Positions 56,257-64,000 of a stretch of DNA of 64,000 nt are shown here, piece by piece (position 1 is the first letter of the stretch; each line of letters opens with the position of its first letter). Both the position numbers and the translations under genes were made by a program. Source of the stretch: Rhodococcus sp. AW25M09 (GTDB lineage: Bacteria > Actinomycetota > Actinomycetes > Mycobacteriales > Mycobacteriaceae); contig NZ_CAPS01000012.1 in NCBI RefSeq assembly GCF_000333955.1, positions 1 to 64,000 on the forward strand, in the 5' to 3' direction. Below the pieces are notes generated by a model that worked only from the letters and a program-made list of their open reading frames with translations, was not told the origin of the DNA and searched no databases.

Positions 56257-57804
56257 CTACCGACTACGACGCACCGGCAGATCGAACGGTTCCACGAGTG
56301 CGGGCGAAACTCGAGCGGGTTCTCGATCCACGACCACGCCTCGGTCGGGTTCGCGGAATCGCTCCAGCCCCCGCTCGAGGGCAGACAGATCTCGATCGCA
56401 CGCCGACAGCAACGCCGATCGGTGGTCGGCGATCGTGCGCAGGTCGGCGTCCACCTCGGCGAGCTCGACGTCGATGCGAGCTGCTGCCTCCCGGTCTGCG
56501 GTAGCGACGGCGACCGCGAACACCGACTCCGCTTCGAGAATGCGAGAGAGCAACCGCTGCTCGATAGCAGATTTCACCCGGGCCACACTTTCCTGCGTCC
56601 AGCCCCGCAGGTGTGCCCGGTCGGCCACCAGTGCCCGCGAGCGCGTCAACCACCAGGCCAGCACACCGCCCAGAACGAGGGTGATCACGGTGTTGGCAAC
56701 GGCCCAGGTCGGCATCAGGGCCATCGGGGAGACCACCAGCCGTCCCAGACCCACCCCCGCCGACGCCCCGACCACGATCATGATGGCGTCCTCGATACCT
56801 CGACGCCGGGGCGGTGGCTCGATATCGACAGACGTGTCCGCCGCATTCGGCTGCGCCGGCGTCGGGCTCAGCCCCAGATCGGTCTCCACCGCTCGCAGTC
56901 GGGCAGTCAACGCGGCGTCGGCTCGGTTCTGCGCACCACGCGCGGACTCGGTGACATGGGCGGGCAGATGCTTCAGTTCTGCGCGTCGGGCACTGTCGAT
57001 CGCCTGCTTGGTCTCGACGCCCAGCACACGGAGATCTTCGGCGGCGCCGTGGAGAGACTCCACCCGTACCCGTTGAATTCGGTTGTGCAACAGTGCACGT
57101 CGGTCTCCACCGAGGCTCTCCCGTTCGCGCACGAGCTCGGCCCGCCGCGCCCGCAGCGGGGCGGTATCACCACCGCCGGTCACCGCGCGCGCTCTCGCCA
57201 CGATCGACGCCCTGGCTATGGCTGCGCAGTGCTGCACTGCCGCCGCATGTTTGCGCTGCGATCCGATCGCCGTGGCCTGCAGCAGCAGTGCACCGAGCCG
57301 GTGCGCTACCGACTCCAGACGAGATTCGGCCGACATCGCCGCATCGCCGCCCTCCCGCCCCGTCTGCGCCAGCCGAACCGAGATCGGATGAAAGGTGCAC
57401 TCCACCGCCCGCGGGACGCACTCGGCAACGAGCTCGCTGTCTGCGGTCACCACCTCTCGCCAGTGCCGATGCACGTCGATCTTGTTCACCACGAACACAA
57501 CCGGCGTCGATTCGAGGGCAGCTCGCCACTGCTCGATCTCGATACGGCCGACCGGTGCCGACGCGTCGACGACGATCATCACGACGGCCGCACCGGACAT
57601 CGAGTTCGTGAATTCGACCGAGTCCGTGGATTCGACGCCGCTGAGTAGCGCCAGCTCGTGGTGCAGCTCCGACTTGCCCGATCCGGCAGTCCCGGTGAGG
57701 TAGACCCCGGCGGGTCGACTTCTGCGAGCGGCTTCGATCTCATCGAGGGCATCCGAATTCCACCGACGCAGAACGCTTTTCATGTCCTCAGACAGCGGGG
57801 TCAT
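56257..57804 (-). CDS. Membrane-associated P-loop GTPase-like protein (Rv0210-like)
   Basis: 515 aa from ATG 57804, which overlaps the upstream gene's stop (ATGA). Walker A GTAGSGKS is at residues 38-45, a DxxG-like strand VVMIVVDAS follows, and VVNKID is the G4 motif. A long helical/coiled region (about 150-330) leads to two hydrophobic helices at about 337-385 (AIMIVVGASAGVGLG and WAVANTVITLVLGGVLAWWL), then a second coiled region. The layout of GTPase, helical stalk, membrane hairpin and helices recalls dynamin-like proteins, though the G domain looks reduced. Function unknown; conserved between pckA and trmB in mycolata. Confidence 0.75.
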   Translation of the reverse strand: MTPLSEDMKSVLRRWNSDALDEIEAARRSRPAGVYLTGTAGSGKSELHHELALLSGVESTDSVEFTNSMSGAAVVMIVVDASAPVGRIEIEQWRAALESTPVVFVVNKIDVHRHWREVVTADSELVAECVPRAVECTFHPISVRLAQTGREGGDAAMSAESRLESVAHRLGALLLQATAIGSQRKHAAAVQHCAAIARASIVARARAVTGGGDTAPLRARRAELVRERESLGGDRRALLHNRIQRVRVESLHGAAEDLRVLGVETKQAIDSARRAELKHLPAHVTESARGAQNRADAALTARLRAVETDLGLSPTPAQPNAADTSVDIEPPPRRRGIEDAIMIVVGASAGVGLGRLVVSPMALMPTWAVANTVITLVLGGVLAWWLTRSRALVADRAHLRGWTQESVARVKSAIEQRLLSRILEAESVFAVAVATADREAAARIDVELAEVDADLRTIADHRSALLSACDRDLSALERGLERFREPDRGVVVDREPARVSPALVEPFDLPVRRSR

Positions 57805-58901
57805 CGACCCAGCATTCGCACGTACCCTCGACACAGCGCCAGTGCCGATCGGCGCACGTGAAGGTCCTCGGCCGCAGCCGCGCGCTGCTTCCACAGGACG
57901 GCCTGCTCCGCCGTATCCCGCTCCGTACCGGTCTCGATCGGAACTCCCAACTGCAGCGCAGCGCAGCGCATCTCGGCGGCCACCGCCTCGTCCGAGGCCA
58001 AGTACGACTCGACGGCGCTCCGGACATGCCGATGCCGAGCGGAAATCTGCTGCAAGCTTCGGTGCAGATCGGCGTCACGGGTTGCGGTTGCTGTCGACAC
58101 GGCCGCCGAGACCGCCGCGATCAGGGCATCGGCACCGGAGGCATCGGCCAGCACGCGCTCGAGCTCACGGTCGGACGCGGCGGGTCGCCGGCGCAGAGCG
58201 CCGACGAGTAGGGCCAGGCCACGCAATTCGATGCAGTCGACCAACGCCTCCCGGCGACGCGTCGACAGTGCGATGTCGGCGGCATGAAACCGGTCGACCG
58301 TCAGCAGGTCGGCCGGCCCGAGGTCGGTGGCCGCGACGGCCCGCACGTCGGCCATGACGAGCGGCGCACCGGACCGTCCGATGCCGCGCAGTCCCACCGC
58401 CGTCGTACCCATCACCGGAAGGACGGTCCGACCGAGCTGTTCCGACGCGGCCGAAGCCGCCGCCTGGGGGTCGTCGAGCGTGTCCGCCTTGGTCAGCACG
58501 ACGACCACTCCGTCCGATGTGCCACCGGATCCAGCACTGTCGCTGGGCCGAGAACTCAGGAATGCACTGTCGACCGGCGACACCGCGCCGGCGAACACGT
58601 AGACGAGTACGTTGCCCTCCGATTCGCCGCTCTGCGTTCTGTCTCCACCGTCTGTTCCGCTGTCTTCGCGCGAACGAACATCGAGGCCGTCGGCGTCGAG
58701 TGGTATCGATTCGAGCAGCGCGAGGATCGCGGACTTACCGACTCCCCGCCGACCCGTGACCCGGACGGTCAGCGGCTTCAGGCGGTGATGCAGGGCGATA
58801 TCGATCGATTCCCGGGCCGCCGCACTCCCAGTCGTACCGCTCGCGCTCACTGCGGTGCGCTCACGCAGTCGGCCCAGATTCTCCTCGGCGACGTTCGTCA
58901 T
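57801..58901 (-). CDS. P-loop GTPase-like protein (Rv0209-like)
   Basis: 366 aa from ATG 58901, with GGGGGG five bases upstream; Rv0209 is about 361 aa. Walker A GRRGVGKS at 50-57 and the G4 motif VLTKADT are present. The C-terminal half is helical, with a long stretch ASGADALIAAVSAAVSTATATRDADLHRSLQQI. No membrane segment. It is translationally coupled to the membrane-associated partner and both probably work as a pair. It is divergent from trmB with about 220 bases between. Confidence 0.75.
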   Translation of the reverse strand: MTNVAEENLGRLRERTAVSASGTTGSAAARESIDIALHHRLKPLTVRVTGRRGVGKSAILALLESIPLDADGLDVRSREDSGTDGGDRTQSGESEGNVLVYVFAGAVSPVDSAFLSSRPSDSAGSGGTSDGVVVVLTKADTLDDPQAAASAASEQLGRTVLPVMGTTAVGLRGIGRSGAPLVMADVRAVAATDLGPADLLTVDRFHAADIALSTRRREALVDCIELRGLALLVGALRRRPAASDRELERVLADASGADALIAAVSAAVSTATATRDADLHRSLQQISARHRHVRSAVESYLASDEAVAAEMRCAALQLGVPIETGTERDTAEQAVLWKQRAAAAEDLHVRRSALALCRGYVRMLGR

Positions 58902-59113
58902 CGATCCCCCCAGAACGACCCGCCGTCCACCCCGGACCCGGCGCACAGCCCCCTGCTGCGGCACCGATTCTGGCACATCCGGGCCCATCCGAGCCGCTGG
59001 ACAGAAATTGCACCGTTGTAATTCGGGAGGGTCATTCAGCCGCTGATCAGCGGTCGAACACGAAGTCTCAACTTCAACTTCAGACCCACCTGTCACACAC
59101 TCCGTGGATGCGC

Positions 59114-59119
59114 GACAAT
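59114..59119 (+). promoter_or_regulatory. -10 box of a possible leaderless promoter (trmB)
   Basis: GACAAT (one mismatch to TANNNT) with a 6-base spacer to GTG 59126. Confidence 0.4.
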
Positions 59120-59125
59120 GGACAG

Positions 59126-59866
59126 GTGAACGAGCCCCAGGACACCTCTGTCGACACCGAGGACAACGCATCGCGGACCCCTGAACGGGGCTCACGGCTG
59201 CACCCCCGAGTGACGAGCTTCCGCTCTCGGCGCGGTGCGCTGACCGAGGCTCAGCAGCGCACGTGGGACACACTGTGGCCGCGTATCGGCAGTGACGTGG
59301 CCGACGAGCAGATCGATATCGACTCCTGGTTCGGTCGCAGCGGCCCGGCGATCCTCGAGATCGGGTCGGGCACCGGCACCGCCACCACCGCGATGGCCTC
59401 GGCCGAGCCGCACGTCAACCTCATGGCCGTGGAGGTCTACCGCCCTGGCCTGGCGCAGACGCTGCAGCAGATCGAACGAGAAGGCATCGAGAACATCCGG
59501 TTGCTGCGCGGCGATGCAATGGACGTCCTCGAGAACATGCTCTCCTCGGAGTCGTTGACCGGCGTTCGCGTCTTCTTTCCCGATCCCTGGCCCAAGGTTC
59601 GCCACCACAAGCGTCGCCTGCTGCAGGGGCCGACGTTCGCGATGATCGCGGATCGACTGAAACCGGGTGGCGTTCTGCACGTGGCCACCGATCATGCCGA
59701 ATACGCTGAGTGGATCGCCGAGGCCGGGAACGCAGAACCCGGTTTGACCGTTCTCGATTGGGAGTCGCCCATGACTCACGAGCGGCCGGTGACCAAGTTC
59801 GAGGGCAAGGCACAGCAGGTCGGTAGCTCGGTGACGGAATTGATCTGGGGAAAGAAGACAGCATGA
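59126..59866 (+). CDS. trmB: tRNA (guanine-N7-)-methyltransferase
   Basis: 246 aa from GTG 59126; an in-frame ATG at 59108 would add six residues. ILEIGSGTGTATTAMA is the SAM motif. FFPDPWPKVRHHKRRLLQGP is the diagnostic TrmB block, and DRLKPGGVLHVATDHAEYAEWI follows. It methylates G46 of tRNAs. The stop overlaps the NYN gene (ATGA), and the trmB, NYN, mmpL3 operon order equals Rv0208c-Rv0206c. Confidence 0.95.
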   Translation: MNEPQDTSVDTEDNASRTPERGSRLHPRVTSFRSRRGALTEAQQRTWDTLWPRIGSDVADEQIDIDSWFGRSGPAILEIGSGTGTATTAMASAEPHVNLMAVEVYRPGLAQTLQQIEREGIENIRLLRGDAMDVLENMLSSESLTGVRVFFPDPWPKVRHHKRRLLQGPTFAMIADRLKPGGVLHVATDHAEYAEWIAEAGNAEPGLTVLDWESPMTHERPVTKFEGKAQQVGSSVTELIWGKKTA

Positions 59867-60567
59867 GCGTCAGTACGGACATGCCCGACACCGTGGTCGA
59901 CCCCTCCGAGCTCGGTGCGATCGGTGAATCGCGCCACAACAAACGGGTGCTGCTGGTCTGGGACGCGCCCAATCTCGACATGGGCCTCGGCGCAATCCTG
60001 GGTGGTCGACCCACCGCCGCATACCGCCCGCGGTTCGATGCACTGGGCCGATGGCTGCTCAGCCGCACCGCCGAACTCTCCACCTCGGGCACCGCGACTC
60101 TCGAACCCGAGGCCACGGTGTTCACCAACATCGCTCCCGGCAGCGCCGATGTCGTCCGACCCTGGGTCGAAGCATTGCGTAACGTGGGCTTCGCGGTGTT
60201 CGCCAAGCCCAAGGTCGACGAGGACAGTGACGTCGACGAGGACATGCTCGACCACATCGACTTCCGCAACCGTGACGGCGGTCTCGCCGGGGTCATGGTC
60301 GCGTCCGCCGACGGTCAAGCGTTCAAGGGGCCTTTGGAGGCCATCGCAGCAACCGGAGTGCCCGTACAGGTGCTGGGCTTTCGGGAGCACGCAAGCTGGG
60401 CTGTCACGTCGGACATTCTGGAGTTCCTCGATCTGGAGGACATCCCGGGCGTCTTTCGTGAACCACTGCCTCGGGTCAGTCTGGATTCGCTTCCCGACGA
60501 AGGCGCGTGGCTGCAGCCCTTCCGACCGCTGTCCGCCCTGCTCGTCGGGCGCCAAGGAGTTTCTTAA
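59863..60567 (+). CDS. NYN-domain protein (Rv0207c-like), putative ribonuclease
   Basis: 234 aa. RVLLVWDAPNLDMGLGAILGG is the NYN/PIN-like N-terminal strand with a catalytic-type Asp, DEDMLDHIDF and GVMVASADGQAF supply further acidic residues, and VLGFREHASWAVTS closes the fold. NYN domains are often metal-dependent RNases, but activity of this group is not established. It is coupled to trmB and ends immediately before the GTG of mmpL3. Confidence 0.85.
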   Translation: MSVSTDMPDTVVDPSELGAIGESRHNKRVLLVWDAPNLDMGLGAILGGRPTAAYRPRFDALGRWLLSRTAELSTSGTATLEPEATVFTNIAPGSADVVRPWVEALRNVGFAVFAKPKVDEDSDVDEDMLDHIDFRNRDGGLAGVMVASADGQAFKGPLEAIAATGVPVQVLGFREHASWAVTSDILEFLDLEDIPGVFREPLPRVSLDSLPDEGAWLQPFRPLSALLVGRQGVS

Positions 60568-63500
60568 GTGTTCGCCAGATGGGGAGACATCGTCTACCGC
60601 CTTCGGTACACCGTCATCGGTGTCATGGTGGCCGGACTGCTGGGCTTCGCTGCCTACGGTCTCGATCTCAACAGCCATCTCAGTCAGAGCGGTTGGGACG
60701 ATCCGACCTCGGAATCGGCTCAGGCTGCCCGTCTGGCGGACACGACGTTCGGTCGCGACAAGCAGGGTGACGTCATCGTCCTCTACACCGCGCCCGAGGG
60801 CTCGACCATCGACGATCCGGCGTTCCAGTCTGCGATCGTCTCGAATCTCGATTCGCTGGTGGCCGACCACCCCGACCAGATCGACAGGGTCAACGGCAGC
60901 TACTTCAAGACTTCCGGTGCTCCCAATCTCGCTGCGCTCGGTACCACCGACAAGCAACAGGCAATCGCCAGCGTCGCCATCAAGGGCGACAACGACACCG
61001 AACTGACCAACAACTTCCAGGAAGTCAAAGACGCCTTCTACGTAGACGGCGTCGATGTGCAGGTGACCGGCCTGCAGGCCGTGGCGGGCGCGTTGCAGTC
61101 GACCATGGCCGGCGACATCCACCGCATGGAACTACTGGCGATCCCGGCCGTTGCGGTGCTGCTGTTCTTCATTTTCGGTGGCGTCGTGGCTGCCGCTCTG
61201 CCGTTGATCATCGGTGGGCTGACGGTCGTCGGAGCCAACGGCATCGTCAAGGTGTTCACCAACTTCACCGAGGTCAACTCGTTCGTCGCTCCCGTGGTCT
61301 CGCTCGTCGGCCTCGGCTTGGCGATCGACTACGGATTGTTCATCGTGTCGAGATTCCGAGAAGAACTCGGCGACGGCTATACGACGCCGCAGGCCGTACG
61401 CCGGACCGTCATGACGGCCGGCCGCACCGTCGTGTTCTCCGCAACGATGATCGTTGCGTCCCTCGGTGGTCTGCTGCTGTTCCCGCAGGGCTTCCTCAAG
61501 TCGGTTGCGTACGGCTCCATCGCCACCGTCGCACTCGCAGCGCTGACCGCCATCACGATTCTGCCCGCGATGCTCGCCATCCTCGGCCCACGCGTCGACG
61601 CACTCGGCCTGAAGTTCATGCGCAAGACCAAGTCGAGCGAAGAAATCGAGAACGGCATGTGGGGCCGGCTCACTCGCTGGGTGATGCGCAACCCGGTCAA
61701 GGTCACCGTGCCCATCGTCCTCGGACTCGTGCTTCTCACCCTGCCTGTCGGCAACATCAAGTTCGGCGGCATCAACGAGACCTACCTGCCTCCCGACAAC
61801 GTCACCCGCGTCGCGCAGGGCGAGTTCGATTCGCTCTTCCCGGGCCAGCGCACCGAGCCCATCAAGTTGGTCATCGAAGATGCGCAGGGTCCCAACCTCG
61901 CCGCTATCACCAACCAGGCCAACAATGCTCCCGGACTGGTGGAGAAGTTCACACCCGTCGGTGCCAGCAAAGACGGCATCATCGTGTTCAAGGCCGGACT
62001 CGTCGATCGCAACGACTCGAAACCGGCAATCGACTTCCTCCGCAGCATCGACGTCCCCGATGGGGCGACGGTTCTCGTCGGCGGCACTCCTGCCATCGAA
62101 CAAGACTCGATCAGTGCGCTCATAGACAAACTTCCGCTGATGGCCATCCTGGTGGTGTTCATCGTGACGCTGCTGATGTTCCTGACGTTCGGATCACTGG
62201 TGTTGCCGATCAAGGCGGTGCTCATGACCGTCCTCGGCCTCGGTGCCACCATGGGCATATTGACGTGGATATTCATCGACGGCAACGGTGCGGGGCTGAT
62301 GAACTTCACCCCGGGGCCGATCATGGCCCCGGTGCTGGTGCTGATCATCTCGATCGTGTTCGGTCTGTCCACCGACTACGAGGTCTTCCTGCTTTCACGC
62401 ATGGTCGAGGCTCGCGAAAAGGGTGCCAGCACGAGCGAAGCCATCCGGATCGGCACCTCACACACCGGCCGCATCATCACCGCGGCCGCATTGATTCTCA
62501 TCGTCGTCACCGGGGCCTTCGCGTTCTCCGATCTGGTGATGATGAAGTACATCGCCTACGGCATGATCGCGGCCCTCATCATCGACGCCACCCTCATCCG
62601 GATGTTCCTCGTGCCCGCCACGATGAAACTGCTCGGCGACGACTGCTGGTGGGCCCCGCAGTGGATGAAGCGCATTCAGCGCAAGCTGGGACTCGGCGAA
62701 ACAATTCTCGAGGACGAGCTTCTCCCCATCGCCGACGTGCCCGAGCTTGCCCTCGCCGGGGGCGCACCGTCCACTACGGTTGCACCTCCGATGCGACCTG
62801 CACCACGCCGCAGCGAACCACTCACCGAGCCCATTCCTGTTGTTGCACCTCACGGTTCGGGCCCCATCAGGGCGACACACTTCGCAAAGGAAGAGTCTCG
62901 CCGTAGCGTGACAGGTCGGCCGGCAACACCGCCCGAGCACGAGCCTCAGGCCGCCCCCCAGGTTCAGCAAGCTCCCCGGCCCGCCCCCAGCCAGCCGACA
63001 CCTCCGCGTCCCACCGTCGAACCTGAACCGACCCAGGCCGCCGAAGTCGTTCGACCTGAGCCCACGGTAGATCCGGTCGCCGCTCCCCCACCGGCTCAGC
63101 CCCCGCGGGCACCGAGTGCTCCGCGCACACCGGCCACACCGCCCAGTCGAATCCGCGCTGGTCGCACACCTCGCGCCGACGAGCCTGACGGACGATCCAT
63201 CGAGAGCTGGCTCGCCGACCTGCGAGCACCCAGCGCATCGCCGCCGTCGAGTCGCTCGAATACGTCGAGTCACTCGAATACGACGAGCAATGGCACGAAT
63301 TACAACGGTTCCAACCACAACGGTTCCACTACCAACGGCACGAACCACAACGGTCACGTCGAAAACGGTTCGACGCAGAACGGTCACGTTGAAAACGGTT
63401 CGGCGCAGAACGGTTCGGCGCAGAACGGTTCGGTGCAGAACGGTCACGTCGAGAACGGTTCCGGAGAGAGAAGCTCCACCCGGAACGGCCACGGCAGCAA

Positions 63501-63807
63501 TGGATCCGAGCATCGCGGAAGCAACGGCTACAGCAGCAACGGGTCCGAACACAACGGAACCAACGGCCACGGCAGCAACGGATCCGAACACAACGGAACC
63601 AACGGAACCGCACGCAACGGCACCGACCACACTGGCTCCGAGCGCAACGGAACCAACGGGTCCGCGACGAGCGAGTCCCCCAGAACCTCGGGCCGGCGGG
63701 CAGCACCATCCCCCGAGAGCGGCGACAGTGGCCGTCATCGCGGCGGGGAGAACGGGCAGGTAGTCAGCGTCAGCGAGTTGCTCGCCCGCGAACGCAACCG
63801 TTCGTGA
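60568..63807 (+). CDS. mmpL3: MmpL3-type trehalose monomycolate transporter with Asn-Gly-rich tail
   Basis: 1079 aa from GTG 60568, directly after the previous stop. An RND-type protein with twelve membrane helices and two large periplasmic domains. The proton-relay Asp/Tyr pairs are intact: Asp254-Tyr255 in GLAIDYGLF (helix 4) and Asp603-Tyr604 in GLSTDYEVF (helix 10), matching Asp256/Tyr257 and Asp645/Tyr646 of M. tuberculosis. It moves trehalose monomycolate to the periplasm for the outer mycomembrane. The C-terminal cytosolic tail is unusual: Pro-rich at about 750-870, then roughly 130 residues of Asn-Gly-X repeats (HNGHVENGS, SEHNGTNG) and finally QVVSVSELLARERNRS, a short motif of the type found at C-termini of other actinobacterial envelope proteins. 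Confidence 0.96.
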   Translation: MFARWGDIVYRLRYTVIGVMVAGLLGFAAYGLDLNSHLSQSGWDDPTSESAQAARLADTTFGRDKQGDVIVLYTAPEGSTIDDPAFQSAIVSNLDSLVADHPDQIDRVNGSYFKTSGAPNLAALGTTDKQQAIASVAIKGDNDTELTNNFQEVKDAFYVDGVDVQVTGLQAVAGALQSTMAGDIHRMELLAIPAVAVLLFFIFGGVVAAALPLIIGGLTVVGANGIVKVFTNFTEVNSFVAPVVSLVGLGLAIDYGLFIVSRFREELGDGYTTPQAVRRTVMTAGRTVVFSATMIVASLGGLLLFPQGFLKSVAYGSIATVALAALTAITILPAMLAILGPRVDALGLKFMRKTKSSEEIENGMWGRLTRWVMRNPVKVTVPIVLGLVLLTLPVGNIKFGGINETYLPPDNVTRVAQGEFDSLFPGQRTEPIKLVIEDAQGPNLAAITNQANNAPGLVEKFTPVGASKDGIIVFKAGLVDRNDSKPAIDFLRSIDVPDGATVLVGGTPAIEQDSISALIDKLPLMAILVVFIVTLLMFLTFGSLVLPIKAVLMTVLGLGATMGILTWIFIDGNGAGLMNFTPGPIMAPVLVLIISIVFGLSTDYEVFLLSRMVEAREKGASTSEAIRIGTSHTGRIITAAALILIVVTGAFAFSDLVMMKYIAYGMIAALIIDATLIRMFLVPATMKLLGDDCWWAPQWMKRIQRKLGLGETILEDELLPIADVPELALAGGAPSTTVAPPMRPAPRRSEPLTEPIPVVAPHGSGPIRATHFAKEESRRSVTGRPATPPEHEPQAAPQVQQAPRPAPSQPTPPRPTVEPEPTQAAEVVRPEPTVDPVAAPPPAQPPRAPSAPRTPATPPSRIRAGRTPRADEPDGRSIESWLADLRAPSASPPSSRSNTSSHSNTTSNGTNYNGSNHNGSTTNGTNHNGHVENGSTQNGHVENGSAQNGSAQNGSVQNGHVENGSGERSSTRNGHGSNGSEHRGSNGYSSNGSEHNGTNGHGSNGSEHNGTNGTARNGTDHTGSERNGTNGSATSESPRTSGRRAAPSPESGDSGRHRGGENGQVVSVSELLARERNRS

Positions 63808-63825
63808 AAGCGGCCCATCCGAATC

Positions 63826-63995
63826 GGTCGTTTCGCAAGCTACACTGCTGGACTCGATAGGTCGTTTCGCAAGCTACACTGCTGGACTCGATAGGTCGTT
63901 TCGCAAGCTACACTGCTGGACTCGATAGGTCGTTTCGCAGGCTACACTCCCGGCCTCGATAGGTCGTTTCGCAGGCTACACTCCCGCTTCAGGGA
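63826..63995. repeat. 34-bp tandem repeat array downstream of mmpL3 (5 copies)
   Basis: Units start at 63826, 63860, 63894, 63928 and 63962. The first three are identical (beginning GGTCGTTTCGCAAGCTACAC); the fourth and fifth change AAGCT to AGGCT and GCTGGA to CCCGGC or CCCGCT. Each unit includes TACACT. There are no unique spacers. The array begins 18 bases after the mmpL3 stop and reaches nearly to the window end, so its full length is not known. Confidence 0.92.
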
Positions 63996-64000
63996 TCGGG

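Noticed and set aside
63826-63995. CRISPR array
   Set aside because: 34-bp units abut each other with no spacers.

Overview
The window is high-GC actinobacterial chromosome, most likely from Rhodococcus or a close relative in the mycolic-acid-containing Mycobacteriales. The grounds are an mmpL3 ortholog, an aftD-type arabinofuranosyltransferase with its small DUF2613 neighbour, fadE5/fadA2/fabG4/htdX, a MarR/TetR/PucR-rich regulator set, TANNNT -10 boxes with leaderless starts, and frequent GTG starts with ATGA/GTGA overlaps. Comparisons with M. tuberculosis loci below are from memory; no search was run.

Layout. 1-11 kb is mixed: the 3' end of an Acg/nitroreductase-like gene, a GAF-GGDEF-EAL protein, tRNA-Gly(CCC), a secreted GH16 glucanase, a secreted lipase, a PucR regulator divergent from an aldehyde dehydrogenase/GMC oxidoreductase pair, a lipoprotein behind a SigF-like promoter, and a small membrane protein coupled to a methyltransferase. 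11.6-16.3 kb holds a GT-C-like membrane protein divergent from an operon of MTA phosphorylase, NAD epimerase, GT2 glycosyltransferase and DUF2064 protein, which matches the Rv0535-Rv0540 order. 16.4-18 kb has a 53-aa membrane protein, MarR and a methyltransferase.

18-35.5 kb carries the fadE5, fadA2, fabG4 and htdX genes plus a TetR regulator, together a full beta-oxidation-type cycle. About 11 kb of other genes separates the convergent fadE5 and fadA2: an AbiEi/DUF559-type gene with repeat families on both sides, a flavin reductase, a VanW-family membrane protein, a PucR regulator and a five-gene branched-chain amino acid type ABC transporter. A TTACT-N4-AGTAA type site lies upstream of fadE5 (two copies), between fadA2 and fabG4, and upstream of tetR, which suggests one regulon.

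35.5-51 kb is cell-envelope glycan biology: LpqI-like GH3 lipoprotein, universal stress protein, DUF2613 protein, AftD, acyltransferase 3, DUF3068 protein, an unrecognised 501-aa protein, a MOP-type flippase, a large membrane protein, a GT4 glycosyltransferase, a methyltransferase and a ROK kinase. 51.9-53.7 kb is a coupled HIRAN protein/HipA-like kinase pair. 53.8-63.8 kb follows the Rv0211-Rv0206c order: pckA, a small DxDGDG protein, two P-loop GTPase-like proteins, trmB, a NYN-domain protein and mmpL3. The MmpL3 C-terminal tail is an unusual Asn-Gly-rich repeat, and a 34-bp tandem repeat array follows the gene. I saw no rRNA, CRISPR array, prophage or insertion sequence.
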